Positions 15,469-23,655 of a stretch of DNA of 32,822 nt are shown here, one piece after another. Source of the stretch: UBA1858 sp045106935 (GTDB lineage Bacteria; Pseudomonadota; Gammaproteobacteria; UBA4575); contig JBGCFN010000015.1 in NCBI GenBank assembly GCA_045106935.1, positions 1 through 32,822 on the forward strand. Direction: 5' to 3'. Each line of letters begins with the position of its first letter. Position 1 is the stretch's first letter. The notes under the pieces were generated by a model. That model had not been told where the DNA came from. It worked only from the letters and a program-made list of their open reading frames with translations, and did not search any database. Position numbers and translations under genes: made by a program.

Positions 15469-16578
15469 TTACTGAGAAGCTCCGATTTTCTTAGCGCGTT
15501 GTTGTGACATCTCTTTTTCTTGTCGATCATGTTCAGCATCAAAATCTACCGCAGATGCACTCCAACCTTGCATATGATTCATCGCTAATTGATAGATTGC
15601 TTCTATATGGTCTTCACTATCATTCAATGCAGGGATGTATTGAAATTTCTCACCTCCCGCGTCCATAAATATCTCTCTATTTAGTATATCAATTTCTTCT
15701 AGCGTCTCGACACAATCCGCTGAAAAACCAGGGCAGAACACATCTACTGATTTAACATTATCTTTTGCCATTGTTTCTAAGGTTTTATCTGTATATGGCT
15801 GCAACCACTCTTCACGCCCAAATCGCGATTGGAAAGTTAATTTCCACTGCTCTTCCGTTAGCTGTAATTTTTCTGCGATTAGCCTCGCGGTCTTATAACA
15901 TTGGCAATGATATGGATCACCTGCTAATAAATACCTTTTTGGTAACCCATGAAATGAGAATAACAAAACTTGGCTTTGTTCATGCGCGGACCAGTAGTGC
16001 TTAATTTGATTCGCACAGGCATTAATATAATTCTCATCATCAGGATATTGATTGACGAATCTTAACTCCGGCATCCATCGCAGTTTAGAAAAAGTCTTGG
16101 CAATAGCATCAAATGTGGAACCCGTTGTTGATCCAGAGTACTGAGGATACAAAGGCAACACTAATAAACGCGTTACATTACTATCTTGCATTTTAAGCAA
16201 TGCAGATTCAATTGAGGGGGATCCATAACGCATGGCAAAATCAACTTCAATATGTGCAAGCTTGTTTGCTGTAAATTTCTCTTTCAATGCCGCTAACTGG
16301 GATTTTGTATGCGCCATCAACGGCGACCCTTCACTTGTCCATATTTTTGCATATGTTTCAGCACTTCGTCGCGGCCTGATTCTTAAGATAATAAGATTCA
16401 ACACCAGCCACCACAGAGGACGCGGAAACTCGACAACACGTGGATCCCAAAGAAATTCACCAAGATATTTACGCAACGCTGAAGGGGTTGCCGCCTCAGG
16501 TGTACCTAAATTGGTAATTAATACGCCCAATTTTTCTGTCGAGGCGTGGTTATAGTCAGATTTACCTAGATACTTCAT
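15469..16578 (-). CDS. hemH: ferrochelatase
   Basis: HemH inserts Fe(II) into protoporphyrin IX, the last step of heme synthesis, at the inner face of the cytoplasmic membrane. The sequence has LGVLITNLGTPEAATPSALR at the start, YPQYSGSTTGSTFDA, the catalytic His210 in LLFSFHGLPKRYL, and Glu291 in CPGFSADCVETLEEI. The last 40 residues (after YQLAMNHMQGW) are a polar extension rich in Glu, Gln and Lys beyond the usual end. HemW lies 4 kb away, so two heme-related genes are in the window but not in one operon. Confidence 0.96.
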   Translation of the reverse strand: MKYLGKSDYNHASTEKLGVLITNLGTPEAATPSALRKYLGEFLWDPRVVEFPRPLWWLVLNLIILRIRPRRSAETYAKIWTSEGSPLMAHTKSQLAALKEKFTANKLAHIEVDFAMRYGSPSIESALLKMQDSNVTRLLVLPLYPQYSGSTTGSTFDAIAKTFSKLRWMPELRFVNQYPDDENYINACANQIKHYWSAHEQSQVLLFSFHGLPKRYLLAGDPYHCQCYKTARLIAEKLQLTEEQWKLTFQSRFGREEWLQPYTDKTLETMAKDNVKSVDVFCPGFSADCVETLEEIDILNREIFMDAGGEKFQYIPALNDSEDHIEAIYQLAMNHMQGWSASAVDFDAEHDRQEKEMSQQRAKKIGASQ

Positions 16579-16631
16579 TTTTTATGATTATTTGTATGCT
16601 CATTACAACAAGCATACAACGACTAGCGCAA

Positions 16632-17222
16632 TTACGAAAACTTTCGTAATCTTTCGTGTAAAGGACTTGTACGAGGAAAGTGCGCCAGAAGAAATTTCAT
16701 CTGGTCTGCCATCACTTTGCGACCTTGCAAATAAATATATTCAGCATGAGTAGGAACGAAAGGCACTGCCAATAGTTGCATACCAGCACGTTCAGGCGTG
16801 TAGTTTGCTTTCTGATTATTACAACGTTTACACGCAGTCACCACGTTTTGCCAGGTGTCTTCACCCCCTTGACTGATCGGAGTGACATGGTCACGTGACA
16901 AATCTCGGCGACTAAAACGCTCTCCACAATATAAACACAAGTGTGCATCACGTTTGAATAGTGTTTGATTGTTTAACGGAGGGATATAACTATCATGTAA
17001 GGATTTATTGCTGCCATACGTCGCAATAATAGAATTGACTTCAATGCTACTGTGAGTTCCTGTCTTTGCATTGACGCCACCGTGCACAACATACAGTACT
17101 TCACCGCAAGAATAGGCCACTTGCTCAGTATAATACAGCTTGGTTGCGTCCTGATAGTTAATCCACTCCAGGGGCATACCAGACACATCTGTACGTAATA
17201 CTTGTTGCCAAAATGACTGCAA
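16632..17222 (-). CDS. HNH endonuclease
   Basis: The 196-residue protein contains a full HNH (His-Me finger) domain around residues 90-140. It has Cys96-x2-Cys99 (CLYCG) and Cys131-x2-Cys134 (CKRCN) as structural zinc ligands, with Asp111-His112 (SRDHVTPIS) and Asn126 (WQNVVTAC) as the catalytic core. The flanking sequence (PPLNNQTLFKRDAHLC before, LLAVPFVPTHAEYIYLQGR after) belongs to a widespread chromosomal HNH family whose substrate is not known to me. The start is TTG, supported by GGAG 8 bases upstream and by the conserved N-terminal VLRTDVSGMPLEW segment. It is not part of a restriction-modification system visible here. It lies between hemH and the sigma-factor operon. Confidence 0.88.
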   Translation of the reverse strand: MQSFWQQVLRTDVSGMPLEWINYQDATKLYYTEQVAYSCGEVLYVVHGGVNAKTGTHSSIEVNSIIATYGSNKSLHDSYIPPLNNQTLFKRDAHLCLYCGERFSRRDLSRDHVTPISQGGEDTWQNVVTACKRCNNQKANYTPERAGMQLLAVPFVPTHAEYIYLQGRKVMADQMKFLLAHFPRTSPLHERLRKFS

Positions 17223-17350
17223 AGTTCTTACTCCATACTAGTAAGTCGAGTGCTACTCTAATGATAGTCAGCTCTTCTGGCAAGCCTTATACAGTGATAA
17301 TCAATATGAAGTTTTTATTAAACGCTATCTCTGACAAGTTGGATTATTCC

Positions 17351-17782
17351 TCATCTCTGAGAGTTTTTAGCTTTTGCTTTCCATCGTTTACGTAATTGTT
17401 CTTGCTCTTCTGGCGATAACTGTTTGTACCAGTTATATTTCTGTTTTATTTTTGCACGCTCTTCTGGCGGGAGAGATTGGAATTTTTTACGCCGCGCTTT
17501 CACTGCCTTTTTTTCTTCTGGCGACATCTTCGACCAGCGCTGCAACCTATTCTTAATTTTAGTTCTTTTATATGCAGGTAATTTATCCCATTCTTGAGTT
17601 AATTTATTTAAGCGCATACGTCGCTTAGCAGGAAGTTCATTCCAGTCGCTTTTTATCGGCGCTAAAATTGATTGCTGCTTAGTAGTTAGTGACATCCACT
17701 CAATATCCTTAGCACTGATAGTGAAGGATAAAAAGCTTAGCAACAAACAAAAAATTGTTTGATTTAACAGCCTCTTCCACAT
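17351..17782 (-). CDS. secreted DUF3106-like repeat protein
   Basis: After a signal peptide (about residues 1-24), the mature protein consists of six consecutive 18-residue repeats. They begin at Trp29, Trp47, Trp65, Phe83, Tyr101 and Lys119-Gln-Leu-Ser... (the last reads YKQLSPEEQEQL from residue 119), and a basic tail of 7 residues follows. Each unit has the form W-x-x-L-s-P-e-e-r, then a basic helix, as in DUF3106 proteins. The repeat is predicted to be helical and strongly charged. It overlaps the DUF3619-like gene by one base (TAATG), so it is the third gene of an ECF sigma operon. It could be a periplasmic sensor or effector of that pathway; this is inference from position, as the family has no known function. 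Confidence 0.8.
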   Translation of the reverse strand: MWKRLLNQTIFCLLLSFLSFTISAKDIEWMSLTTKQQSILAPIKSDWNELPAKRRMRLNKLTQEWDKLPAYKRTKIKNRLQRWSKMSPEEKKAVKARRKKFQSLPPEERAKIKQKYNWYKQLSPEEQEQLRKRWKAKAKNSQR

Positions 17783-18141
17783 TAGCTATTTGCTTCTTGT
17801 GTTGAAAGCCATACATAAAACTCATATTGCTCATACAATTCAATCCCCGTATCAGCCTCAAACAGAAGCCCTTCTTCATTGCTCACCATATCTAGGTCAT
17901 CCAATGGGTATTCTGGCTGACTGATAAATAAAAAAGCTGCAAGCATGGAAATACTGGCAAAACTTGTCAGCGCCAACCAACTTGATTTTCTTTGATACCA
18001 GCGCCCTTGACCCTTAGTTTGCAACGCGTTAACACGCGCCATTTGCAATTGATATTTTGTTTTTGCATCAATATCTAGTACCGACTGATCAAGCACTGAT
18101 TTTATCTGTTTAGTAAAATTATCTTGTTCAGGCTTTTTCAT
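17782..18141 (-). CDS. DUF3619-like single-pass membrane protein, probable anti-sigma factor
   Basis: The 119-residue protein has an N-terminal soluble part with a helix typical of DUF3619 (SVLDIDAKTKYQLQMARVNAL). One transmembrane segment follows (about residues 54-73, WLALTSFASISMLAAFLFIS), then a short acidic periplasmic tail. Its ATG overlaps the sigma-factor stop by four bases (ATGA). Small one-pass membrane proteins directly after ECF sigma genes are usually anti-sigma factors, and I infer that role here. No zinc-binding ZAS motif (HxxxCxxC) is seen, so it would not be a classical zinc anti-sigma factor. Confidence 0.7.
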   Translation of the reverse strand: MKKPEQDNFTKQIKSVLDQSVLDIDAKTKYQLQMARVNALQTKGQGRWYQRKSSWLALTSFASISMLAAFLFISQPEYPLDDLDMVSNEEGLLFEADTGIELYEQYEFYVWLSTQEANS

Positions 18142-18761
18142 GATGGATCTTCTAATAAATTTTGTAGTGATTTTAAAGCACGAGACAAATGTGTTTTAAC
18201 ACTACCACATGAACATTTCATAATGTCCGCCGTCTCATTTACGCTAAAGCCTTCCCATACTCGCAATAAAAATGTTTGTCGTTGTCGCAGGGATAATTGA
18301 CTTAGTGCTATCTGTAAGTGGTGCATACTTATCTCGCCCTGGACGTGATTTTCAGGTGTCAGTTGAGTACTCGCCACTTGTGATTCAAGCCAATCTTCAT
18401 CACTCTCCAAATTTGGCTTTGATAAATGTAGTTTTGCCCTCACCGCGCCCCATCGGTGCCAATCTTTGATTTTATTTTGCAATATTCGATAAAACAATGG
18501 TCTCCATTCTTCACTAGGCTTATTCAGATAGCTTTTCATTAGCGATTCCATCGCATCCTGGACAATATCCAAGGCATCACTAGTCTGACGTGTTTCTATC
18601 ATAGCCATGCGAAATGCCCGCTGCTCAATGCGACGGTAGAAATCGGCTAGTTCCTGATGCTGATCTTGTGTAACCTTCAGTACGGTTTCCTCATGACACT
18701 GCGCTAAAAACATAAGTGATGCACTCATTAAGAACGACTTGTTAATAGAACGAACGTTCAC
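18138..18761 (-). CDS. RNA polymerase sigma factor, ECF (sigma-70 family)
   Basis: Region 2 is recognised in ADFYRRIEQRAFRMAM and DALDIVQDAMESLMKSY (core binding and -10 recognition). Region 4, a helix-turn-helix for -35 recognition, is in LRQRQTFLLRVWEGFSVNETADIM followed by GSVKTHLSRALKSL. Region 3 is absent, as expected for the ECF group. The longest reading frame starts with GTG at 18761 (207 residues) without a good ribosome site; ATG codons at 18728 and 18713 are alternatives, so the N-terminus is uncertain. It heads an overlapping three-gene operon with the DUF3619- and DUF3106-like genes. The 329 bp gap in front is shared with priA. Confidence 0.88.
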   Translation of the reverse strand: MNVRSINKSFLMSASLMFLAQCHEETVLKVTQDQHQELADFYRRIEQRAFRMAMIETRQTSDALDIVQDAMESLMKSYLNKPSEEWRPLFYRILQNKIKDWHRWGAVRAKLHLSKPNLESDEDWLESQVASTQLTPENHVQGEISMHHLQIALSQLSLRQRQTFLLRVWEGFSVNETADIMKCSCGSVKTHLSRALKSLQNLLEDPS

Positions 18762-18829
18762 TTAATTTGGTTGACTGAAGCCCGATGAATGGTACTTTCG
18801 TCAATCATATGAGCATCTCTTAAAGAGGT

Positions 18830-18838
18830 TTATTCACA
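18830..18838 (+). promoter_or_regulatory. DnaA box (TTATTCACA)
   Basis: Perfect match to TTATNCACA on the plus strand, about 70 bp in front of the sigma-factor start and about 250 bp before priA. Confidence 0.5.
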
Positions 18839-18881
18839 AGTAACGTTAAAGTTATGTGAACTTTGGCATAGAATCACTAAT

Positions 18882-18890
18882 TGTGCATAA
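18882..18890 (-). promoter_or_regulatory. DnaA box (TTATGCACA on minus strand)
   Basis: TGTGCATAA on the plus strand reads TTATGCACA on the minus strand, the same sequence as the box at 12310-12318. Confidence 0.5.
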
Positions 18891-19006
18891 ATCACTATAA
18901 GTGTATGATTTTTAAGCTAGAAAATACGAGTGTATTTTGTTCAATCTAAAAATAATTGGCTTAACACGTGCTTTTTCGCACAATGTTCTTGCCCTTTTCC
19001 ACACAT

Positions 19007-19029
19007 TTATCCACAGCTTCTGTGGATAG
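19007..19029. promoter_or_regulatory. inverted pair of DnaA boxes at the priA promoter
   Basis: TTATCCACA (19007-19015) and TGTGGATAG (19021-19029, one mismatch at the last base) face each other across 5 bases. This is the same geometry as the element at 12500-12522. The right arm ends one base before the putative -35 box of priA, so DnaA bound here would contact or block RNA polymerase. Confidence 0.75.
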
Positions 19030-19030
19030 T

Positions 19031-19060
19031 TTGACCAACGGTAATCACACTGGATTTTAA
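19031..19060 (+). promoter_or_regulatory. possible priA promoter
   Basis: TTGACC (19031-19036, one mismatch from consensus) is followed after 18 bases by TTTTAA (19055-19060), a weak -10. The priA start is 30 bases further on. The poor -10 makes this tentative. Confidence 0.4.
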
Positions 19061-19090
19061 CAATCTTCATTAAGTAATCTGCCTATAATT

Positions 19091-21292
19091 ATGACATCAA
19101 AGAAATTTGCCCAAGTTGGCATTGACTCCCCTTTGCGAAGAGTCTTTGATTATCGTATTCCAGATTCGATGACACAGTTACAGCCTGGTTACCGAGTGCT
19201 CATCCCATTTGGTAAACGCTCGTTAATGGGTATTGTTGTCAAACTCATCGAGGCGCCTAGCATTGACGCAAGTCGCGTCAAAAGCATTCAATCCACCTTA
19301 GATGATTGTCCAATTTTTGATCCCGAATCATTTTCTCTTATCTGCTGGGCTGCAAAGTACTATCAATTTCCATTAGGCTCTGCCTTGTTTAGTGCATTAC
19401 CGCCTGCCTTGCGTAAAGCTAAGGAGAAAGAAAATACTTTATCCACCAGTTTTAAATGGCGAGCTATTCAGACATCAATCGATACGCTAAAACGTGCACC
19501 CAAGCAAGCGAGTATCTACGCCTGGATTCTGCAGCATGAACAGGGAGTTGAACCTAGCCAACTTAGAGACCAATTCCCCGGATGCAGCACAATAATTAAA
19601 GCGCTGGAGCAGCGCGGTATGATTGAACAAGTTGAAACCATTCAAACACCCGACGATTTAACTGAGATAGACGTCACTGCTCCACCCTTAACTAAAGACC
19701 AACAACATGTCAGTCAGCGCATTCTCTCTTCCATAGATAAGTTTGCTGTTCATTTATTAGAAGGTGTCACTGGCAGTGGGAAAACTGAAGTATATTTCAG
19801 TGTTATTCTCAAAGCCCTGAAATCTGCTGATGCCCAAGTCCTAATTCTTGTGCCTGAAATTGGACTCACACCTCAGCTATATGACCGATTAAAAAAATAT
19901 TTTGGCATCACTATCGGTTTACTGCATTCTAATATCACTGAAAAACAGCGCAAACAAACCTGGTTAGACATTAGTAAAGGCAAGATTCGCATTATATTAG
20001 GGACACGTTTAGCTGTGTTTACTCCAATTCCACACCTGAAGTTGATTGTCGTTGATGAAGAACACGATGCTTCGTTAAAGCAACAGGAAGGATTTGTTTA
20101 TCATGCAAGAGATGTCGCCATCTTCCGAGCGAAGCAACTATCTATTCCCATCATACTCGGGAGTGCCACGCCTTCTTTTGAATCAATACATAATGCCAGT
20201 CAAAAGAAATTTGAGCATCTGCAATTAACTAAACGCGCACAATCAGATTTAATGCCAAAGATTCAGTTTGCCGACATGAGGACTGAGCGTGCCGGCACGA
20301 TTTTATCTAATTCACTTCGTCAAGCTATGCAGACACATCTGCAAGCGGGCAAACAAATCATCCTATTCCTTAATCGGCGAGGTTATGCGCCTGCATTACT
20401 TTGTCATGATTGTGGTTGGGTAGCTAAATGTACTCGCTGTGACGCCAATATGACCTATCACAGCCAATCCAATAAACTCGTTTGCCATCATTGTGACAGC
20501 AGTAAACACACTCTGAAACAATGCCCACAATGTGATTCTAATAATTTAATTATGGTCGGGCATGGTACTCAACGAATTGAAGAAGAATTGTCGCAGACAT
20601 TCCCTAATTATTCAGCCATCCGCTTAGATCGGGACATTACTCGTCGCAAGGGCGCACTAGAAAAAATCTTAGCTGAAATTCATCAACTCAAACATCAAAT
20701 CATTATCGGCACACAAATCCTCTCAAAAGGACATGATTTTCCAGATGTGTCATTAGTGGGAATATTGGACATTGACTATGGCATTCATAGCACTGATTTT
20801 CGTGCAATGGAACGTTGTGCACAGTTATTGATTCAAGTCGCTGGTCGCTCAGGTAGGCGCAGTATTCAAGGCGAAGTGTTTGTACAAACACACACACCCG
20901 ATCATCCATTATTACAAACACTCTTACACAGTGGTTACCCAACATTTGCTACTCAAGCATTAGAGTCTCGAGAAACGTGGAAATTACCACCCTATTCACA
21001 CCACATCGCTATCCGTGCGCGCTGTCAAAACAATACTGATTTGTTTGTATTTTTGGAAAAAATTGCTGACATCGCCCACCAAACGCTACCCAAACAAGTA
21101 TCAGTACAAGGCCCCATTGTTCCCTCGATGGAAAAGAAGGCAGGACAATTCCGCGCCTTCCTTTTATTAGTTGCGAATCAACGCGGTTTATTTAGCCAGT
21201 CTATAGAATCATTTTTAAATACGATTGAAACACTCTCCGAATCACGCAAAGTCCGCTGGAGCATTGATGTTGACCCAATAGACAATTTCTAA
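19091..21292 (+). CDS. priA: primosomal protein N' (replication restart helicase PriA)
   Basis: PriA recognises stalled forks and loads the replisome for restart. The 733-residue protein has the N-terminal 3'BD fold (SPLRRVFDYRIP) and Walker A GVTGSGKT at 225-232. The DEEH box is at 322-325 in LIVVDEEHDASLKQQEGF. Two zinc sites come from eight cysteines (438, 441, 447, 450, 465, 468, 478, 481) between the helicase lobes. Helicase motifs VI-like sequences QVAGRSGRR and the C-terminal domain complete it. The N-terminus fits the ATG at 19091. argS follows 61 bases later. The upstream DnaA-box pair suggests a regulatory link between initiator and restart functions; that is inference. Confidence 0.97.
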   Translation: MTSKKFAQVGIDSPLRRVFDYRIPDSMTQLQPGYRVLIPFGKRSLMGIVVKLIEAPSIDASRVKSIQSTLDDCPIFDPESFSLICWAAKYYQFPLGSALFSALPPALRKAKEKENTLSTSFKWRAIQTSIDTLKRAPKQASIYAWILQHEQGVEPSQLRDQFPGCSTIIKALEQRGMIEQVETIQTPDDLTEIDVTAPPLTKDQQHVSQRILSSIDKFAVHLLEGVTGSGKTEVYFSVILKALKSADAQVLILVPEIGLTPQLYDRLKKYFGITIGLLHSNITEKQRKQTWLDISKGKIRIILGTRLAVFTPIPHLKLIVVDEEHDASLKQQEGFVYHARDVAIFRAKQLSIPIILGSATPSFESIHNASQKKFEHLQLTKRAQSDLMPKIQFADMRTERAGTILSNSLRQAMQTHLQAGKQIILFLNRRGYAPALLCHDCGWVAKCTRCDANMTYHSQSNKLVCHHCDSSKHTLKQCPQCDSNNLIMVGHGTQRIEEELSQTFPNYSAIRLDRDITRRKGALEKILAEIHQLKHQIIIGTQILSKGHDFPDVSLVGILDIDYGIHSTDFRAMERCAQLLIQVAGRSGRRSIQGEVFVQTHTPDHPLLQTLLHSGYPTFATQALESRETWKLPPYSHHIAIRARCQNNTDLFVFLEKIADIAHQTLPKQVSVQGPIVPSMEKKAGQFRAFLLLVANQRGLFSQSIESFLNTIETLSESRKVRWSIDVDPIDNF

Positions 21293-21353
21293 CACATTTA
21301 TTCATGTTAAATTCAGGTACAATGCTGCGCTTTATATTAATTGAGACCCTGCG

Positions 21354-23105
21354 TTGAAAGAACAAATCATCCAAGCAATTGCTGATGCAATGCAACAGTT
21401 ATCATCATACGACAAAATTCAAGGTGAATTTACTGGTGAGGCTCAAGTCACGCGTAGCAAAGACCCTACTCATGGTGACTTTGCCAGCAATATCGCCATG
21501 GTCTTTGCAAAAAAATTTGGCCTCGCACCTCGTCAGCTAGCCGAACTTCTTTGTGAGCAATTACGCTCTTCGGCTTTTTTTGAAAAGGTTGATATTGCGG
21601 GACCTGGATTTATCAATTTCTTTGTTGCACAAAAAAATCACTCGCAAGTTATCAAAAATATTCTTTTTGACAATGAAAGTTTTGGCACTAATCAAGATGG
21701 TGCTGGTCAATCTGTCCAGCTAGAATTTGTCTCTGCTAACCCAACGGGGCCTTTACATGTTGGTCATGGGCGAGGTGCTGCTTATGGCGCAACTCTTGCC
21801 AATTTGTACAAAGCAAACGGGTACCAAGTACATCGAGAATACTACGTCAATGATGCTGGCCGCCAAATGGATATTTTGGCAGCCTCTGTTTGGCTACGCT
21901 ATTTAGAACTTTGCGGCGTTGAGTTTACATTTCCCAGCAATGGTTACAAAGGTGATTATATTTGGGATATCGCAGCCACTGCACACCGCACCCATGCAGA
22001 AAAATATTTAATTGACCCAAGTTCTTTCAGTGACACACTGCCTAAAGATGAACCTGAAGGTGGTGACAAAGAAGCGCATATTGATGCTTTAATTATTGCC
22101 GCTAAAGAAAAACTTCAAGCTCAGGGCTATGCCATTTTCTTTGATTTAGCAATCGACACAATATTGGCTGACATCAAAGACGATTTACATTTATTTGGCG
22201 TTGATTATGAGCAATGGTATTCAGAGCGAAGTTTGTTCGACAATGACAAGATAAGTACGGTAATAGAAAAACTAAAAGCCAGCAATCATGTATATGAAAA
22301 AAATGGCGCTTTATGGTTCGCTTCTTCAAAACTTGGTGATGAAAAAGATCGAGTTGTTGTAAGAGAAAATGGACAGCCAACCTATTTTGCTTCTGATATT
22401 GCATATCATGCAGATAAATTTTCAAAAGGCTATTCAAAGATAATCAATATTTGGGGCGCGGACCATCATGGTTATATCGCAAGAGTCAGAGCTGCCTTAA
22501 ACGCACTAGGCCTAGATGACAGCAAACTCGATATACTATTAGTTCAGTTTGCCAATTTATATCGCGGTAATGTTAAGCAACAAATGTCTACTCGCTCAGG
22601 AGAATTCGTAACACTCCGCGCCCTGCGTAAAGAAGTGGGCTCTGATGCAGCACGTTTCTTTTATGTCATGAGAAAAAGCGAACAACATTTAGATTTCGAC
22701 TTGGAATTGGCCACCTCAACAAGCAACGAAAATCCAATGTATTATGTACAATACGCACATGCAAGAATTTGCAGTGTGCTGAGGCAATCTGACCAGCCAC
22801 TCAATAGTGATAATCTAGTGGATCTAAGCGATCTATTAAATGGAGATAGTGAACATACTCTCATACAGAAGCTTGCTGACTATCCCGAGCTGATTGCTTC
22901 TTCATGCAGAAAACAAGCACCTCACTTATTAGTGAATTACCTTCGCGAGCTCGCGCAAAAATTTCATGGCTACTACAATGAGACTCAGTTCTTAGTAGAC
23001 GCAGAAGAATTAAGAAATGCACGCTTGTTATTAATAGAATCCACAAGACGCGTTCTTGCCAATGGATTAACAATACTAGGCGTCAATGCACCGGAAAAAA
23101 TGTAG
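21354..23105 (+). CDS. argS: arginyl-tRNA synthetase
   Basis: The 583-residue class I synthetase charges tRNA-Arg. The N-terminal Add-1 domain is in residues 1-110. The HIGH-type motif is HVGH at 135-138 in SANPTGPLHVGHGRGAAYG. The KMSKS-type loop is degenerate (KQQMSTRSGEF), as is normal in ArgRS. The C-terminal anticodon-binding DALR domain contains YVQYAHARICSVLRQ and ends in LRNARLLLIESTRRVLANGLTILGV. The start codon is TTG (KEQIIQAIADAM follows). No ATG is available near the expected start, and the length fits the family. The SPOR-domain gene follows 8 bases later, a common gammaproteobacterial pair. Confidence 0.96.
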   Translation: MKEQIIQAIADAMQQLSSYDKIQGEFTGEAQVTRSKDPTHGDFASNIAMVFAKKFGLAPRQLAELLCEQLRSSAFFEKVDIAGPGFINFFVAQKNHSQVIKNILFDNESFGTNQDGAGQSVQLEFVSANPTGPLHVGHGRGAAYGATLANLYKANGYQVHREYYVNDAGRQMDILAASVWLRYLELCGVEFTFPSNGYKGDYIWDIAATAHRTHAEKYLIDPSSFSDTLPKDEPEGGDKEAHIDALIIAAKEKLQAQGYAIFFDLAIDTILADIKDDLHLFGVDYEQWYSERSLFDNDKISTVIEKLKASNHVYEKNGALWFASSKLGDEKDRVVVRENGQPTYFASDIAYHADKFSKGYSKIINIWGADHHGYIARVRAALNALGLDDSKLDILLVQFANLYRGNVKQQMSTRSGEFVTLRALRKEVGSDAARFFYVMRKSEQHLDFDLELATSTSNENPMYYVQYAHARICSVLRQSDQPLNSDNLVDLSDLLNGDSEHTLIQKLADYPELIASSCRKQAPHLLVNYLRELAQKFHGYYNETQFLVDAEELRNARLLLIESTRRVLANGLTILGVNAPEKM

Positions 23106-23113
23106 GCTGACAA

Positions 23114-23638
23114 ATGGCACGACAAACAACACGAAAAAAAGCAAGACCTGCTAAAACCAAGCCTTTACCTGGCTGGATATGGTTACTTACTGGATTAATC
23201 ATTGGACTAAGTGCGACCTTCCTTCCATCGATCAATGAGAAGAATAGTAACCAGCAAGCAACTGATGCTGAATCAGAAAAAAATTCAGTTGCACCTGTCA
23301 GCAAAAGAACTTTTGATTTTTATACTATTTTGCCTGAACTAGAAGTTGTGGTTGATAAAGATGACACATACACATCTGCCAAACCCAATAAAAAATTACC
23401 AGCTGGCAAATATGTATTACAGGTGGGCTCTTTCAAGAGCAGTGATGAAGCAGATAGTTTAAAAGCACAACTTGCACTGATGGGTGTAGAAACAAATATC
23501 GAGACAGTTAAAGTGAACACCATTAATTGGCATCGTGTCCGTGTAGGACCAAGTAAAAATATTGATCAGCTGCAAACCACACAAAAGCGCTTACGCGTTA
23601 AGAATATGGATTCCATCTTATTGAAAGTTCGCAGCTAA
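23114..23638 (+). CDS. SPOR-domain protein, FtsN-like
   Basis: The 174-residue protein has a Lys/Arg-rich cytoplasmic N-terminus (residues 1-16), a single transmembrane helix (about 20-38), a polar linker and a C-terminal SPOR domain (about 97-174; GKYVLQVGSFKSSDEADSLKAQL onward). SPOR domains bind denuded glycan strands at the septum. Topology, position after argS and domain order match FtsN, the late division activator, though it is shorter than E. coli FtsN (319 residues). The short essential helix region of FtsN is not obvious, so I call it FtsN-like only. Confidence 0.85.
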   Translation: MARQTTRKKARPAKTKPLPGWIWLLTGLIIGLSATFLPSINEKNSNQQATDAESEKNSVAPVSKRTFDFYTILPELEVVVDKDDTYTSAKPNKKLPAGKYVLQVGSFKSSDEADSLKAQLALMGVETNIETVKVNTINWHRVRVGPSKNIDQLQTTQKRLRVKNMDSILLKVRS

Positions 23639-23655
23639 TCTAGTCTTTAATTACA

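Larger units (their letters stand above)
18762..19090. other. 329 bp intergenic region between the sigma operon and priA with a DnaA-box cluster
   Basis: No gene is visible here. It holds DnaA boxes at 18830-18838, 18882-18890 and 19007-19029, a 7 bp hairpin (AAAATAC 18921-18927 with GTATTTT 18932-18938), and a likely priA promoter starting at 19031. The promoter of the leftward sigma operon must also lie here, but I could not identify it. Confidence 0.65.

Noticed and set aside
16632..17222. HNH nuclease as part of a restriction or homing system
   Set aside because: No methyltransferase, intron or intein signature is adjacent, and the flanking sequence belongs to a common stand-alone chromosomal family.
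19084..19089. Perfect TATAAT just before the priA ATG
   Set aside because: Only one base separates it from the start codon, so a transcript from it would begin inside the gene. The PriA N-terminus fits the ATG at 19091, so this is unlikely to be the working -10 for priA.
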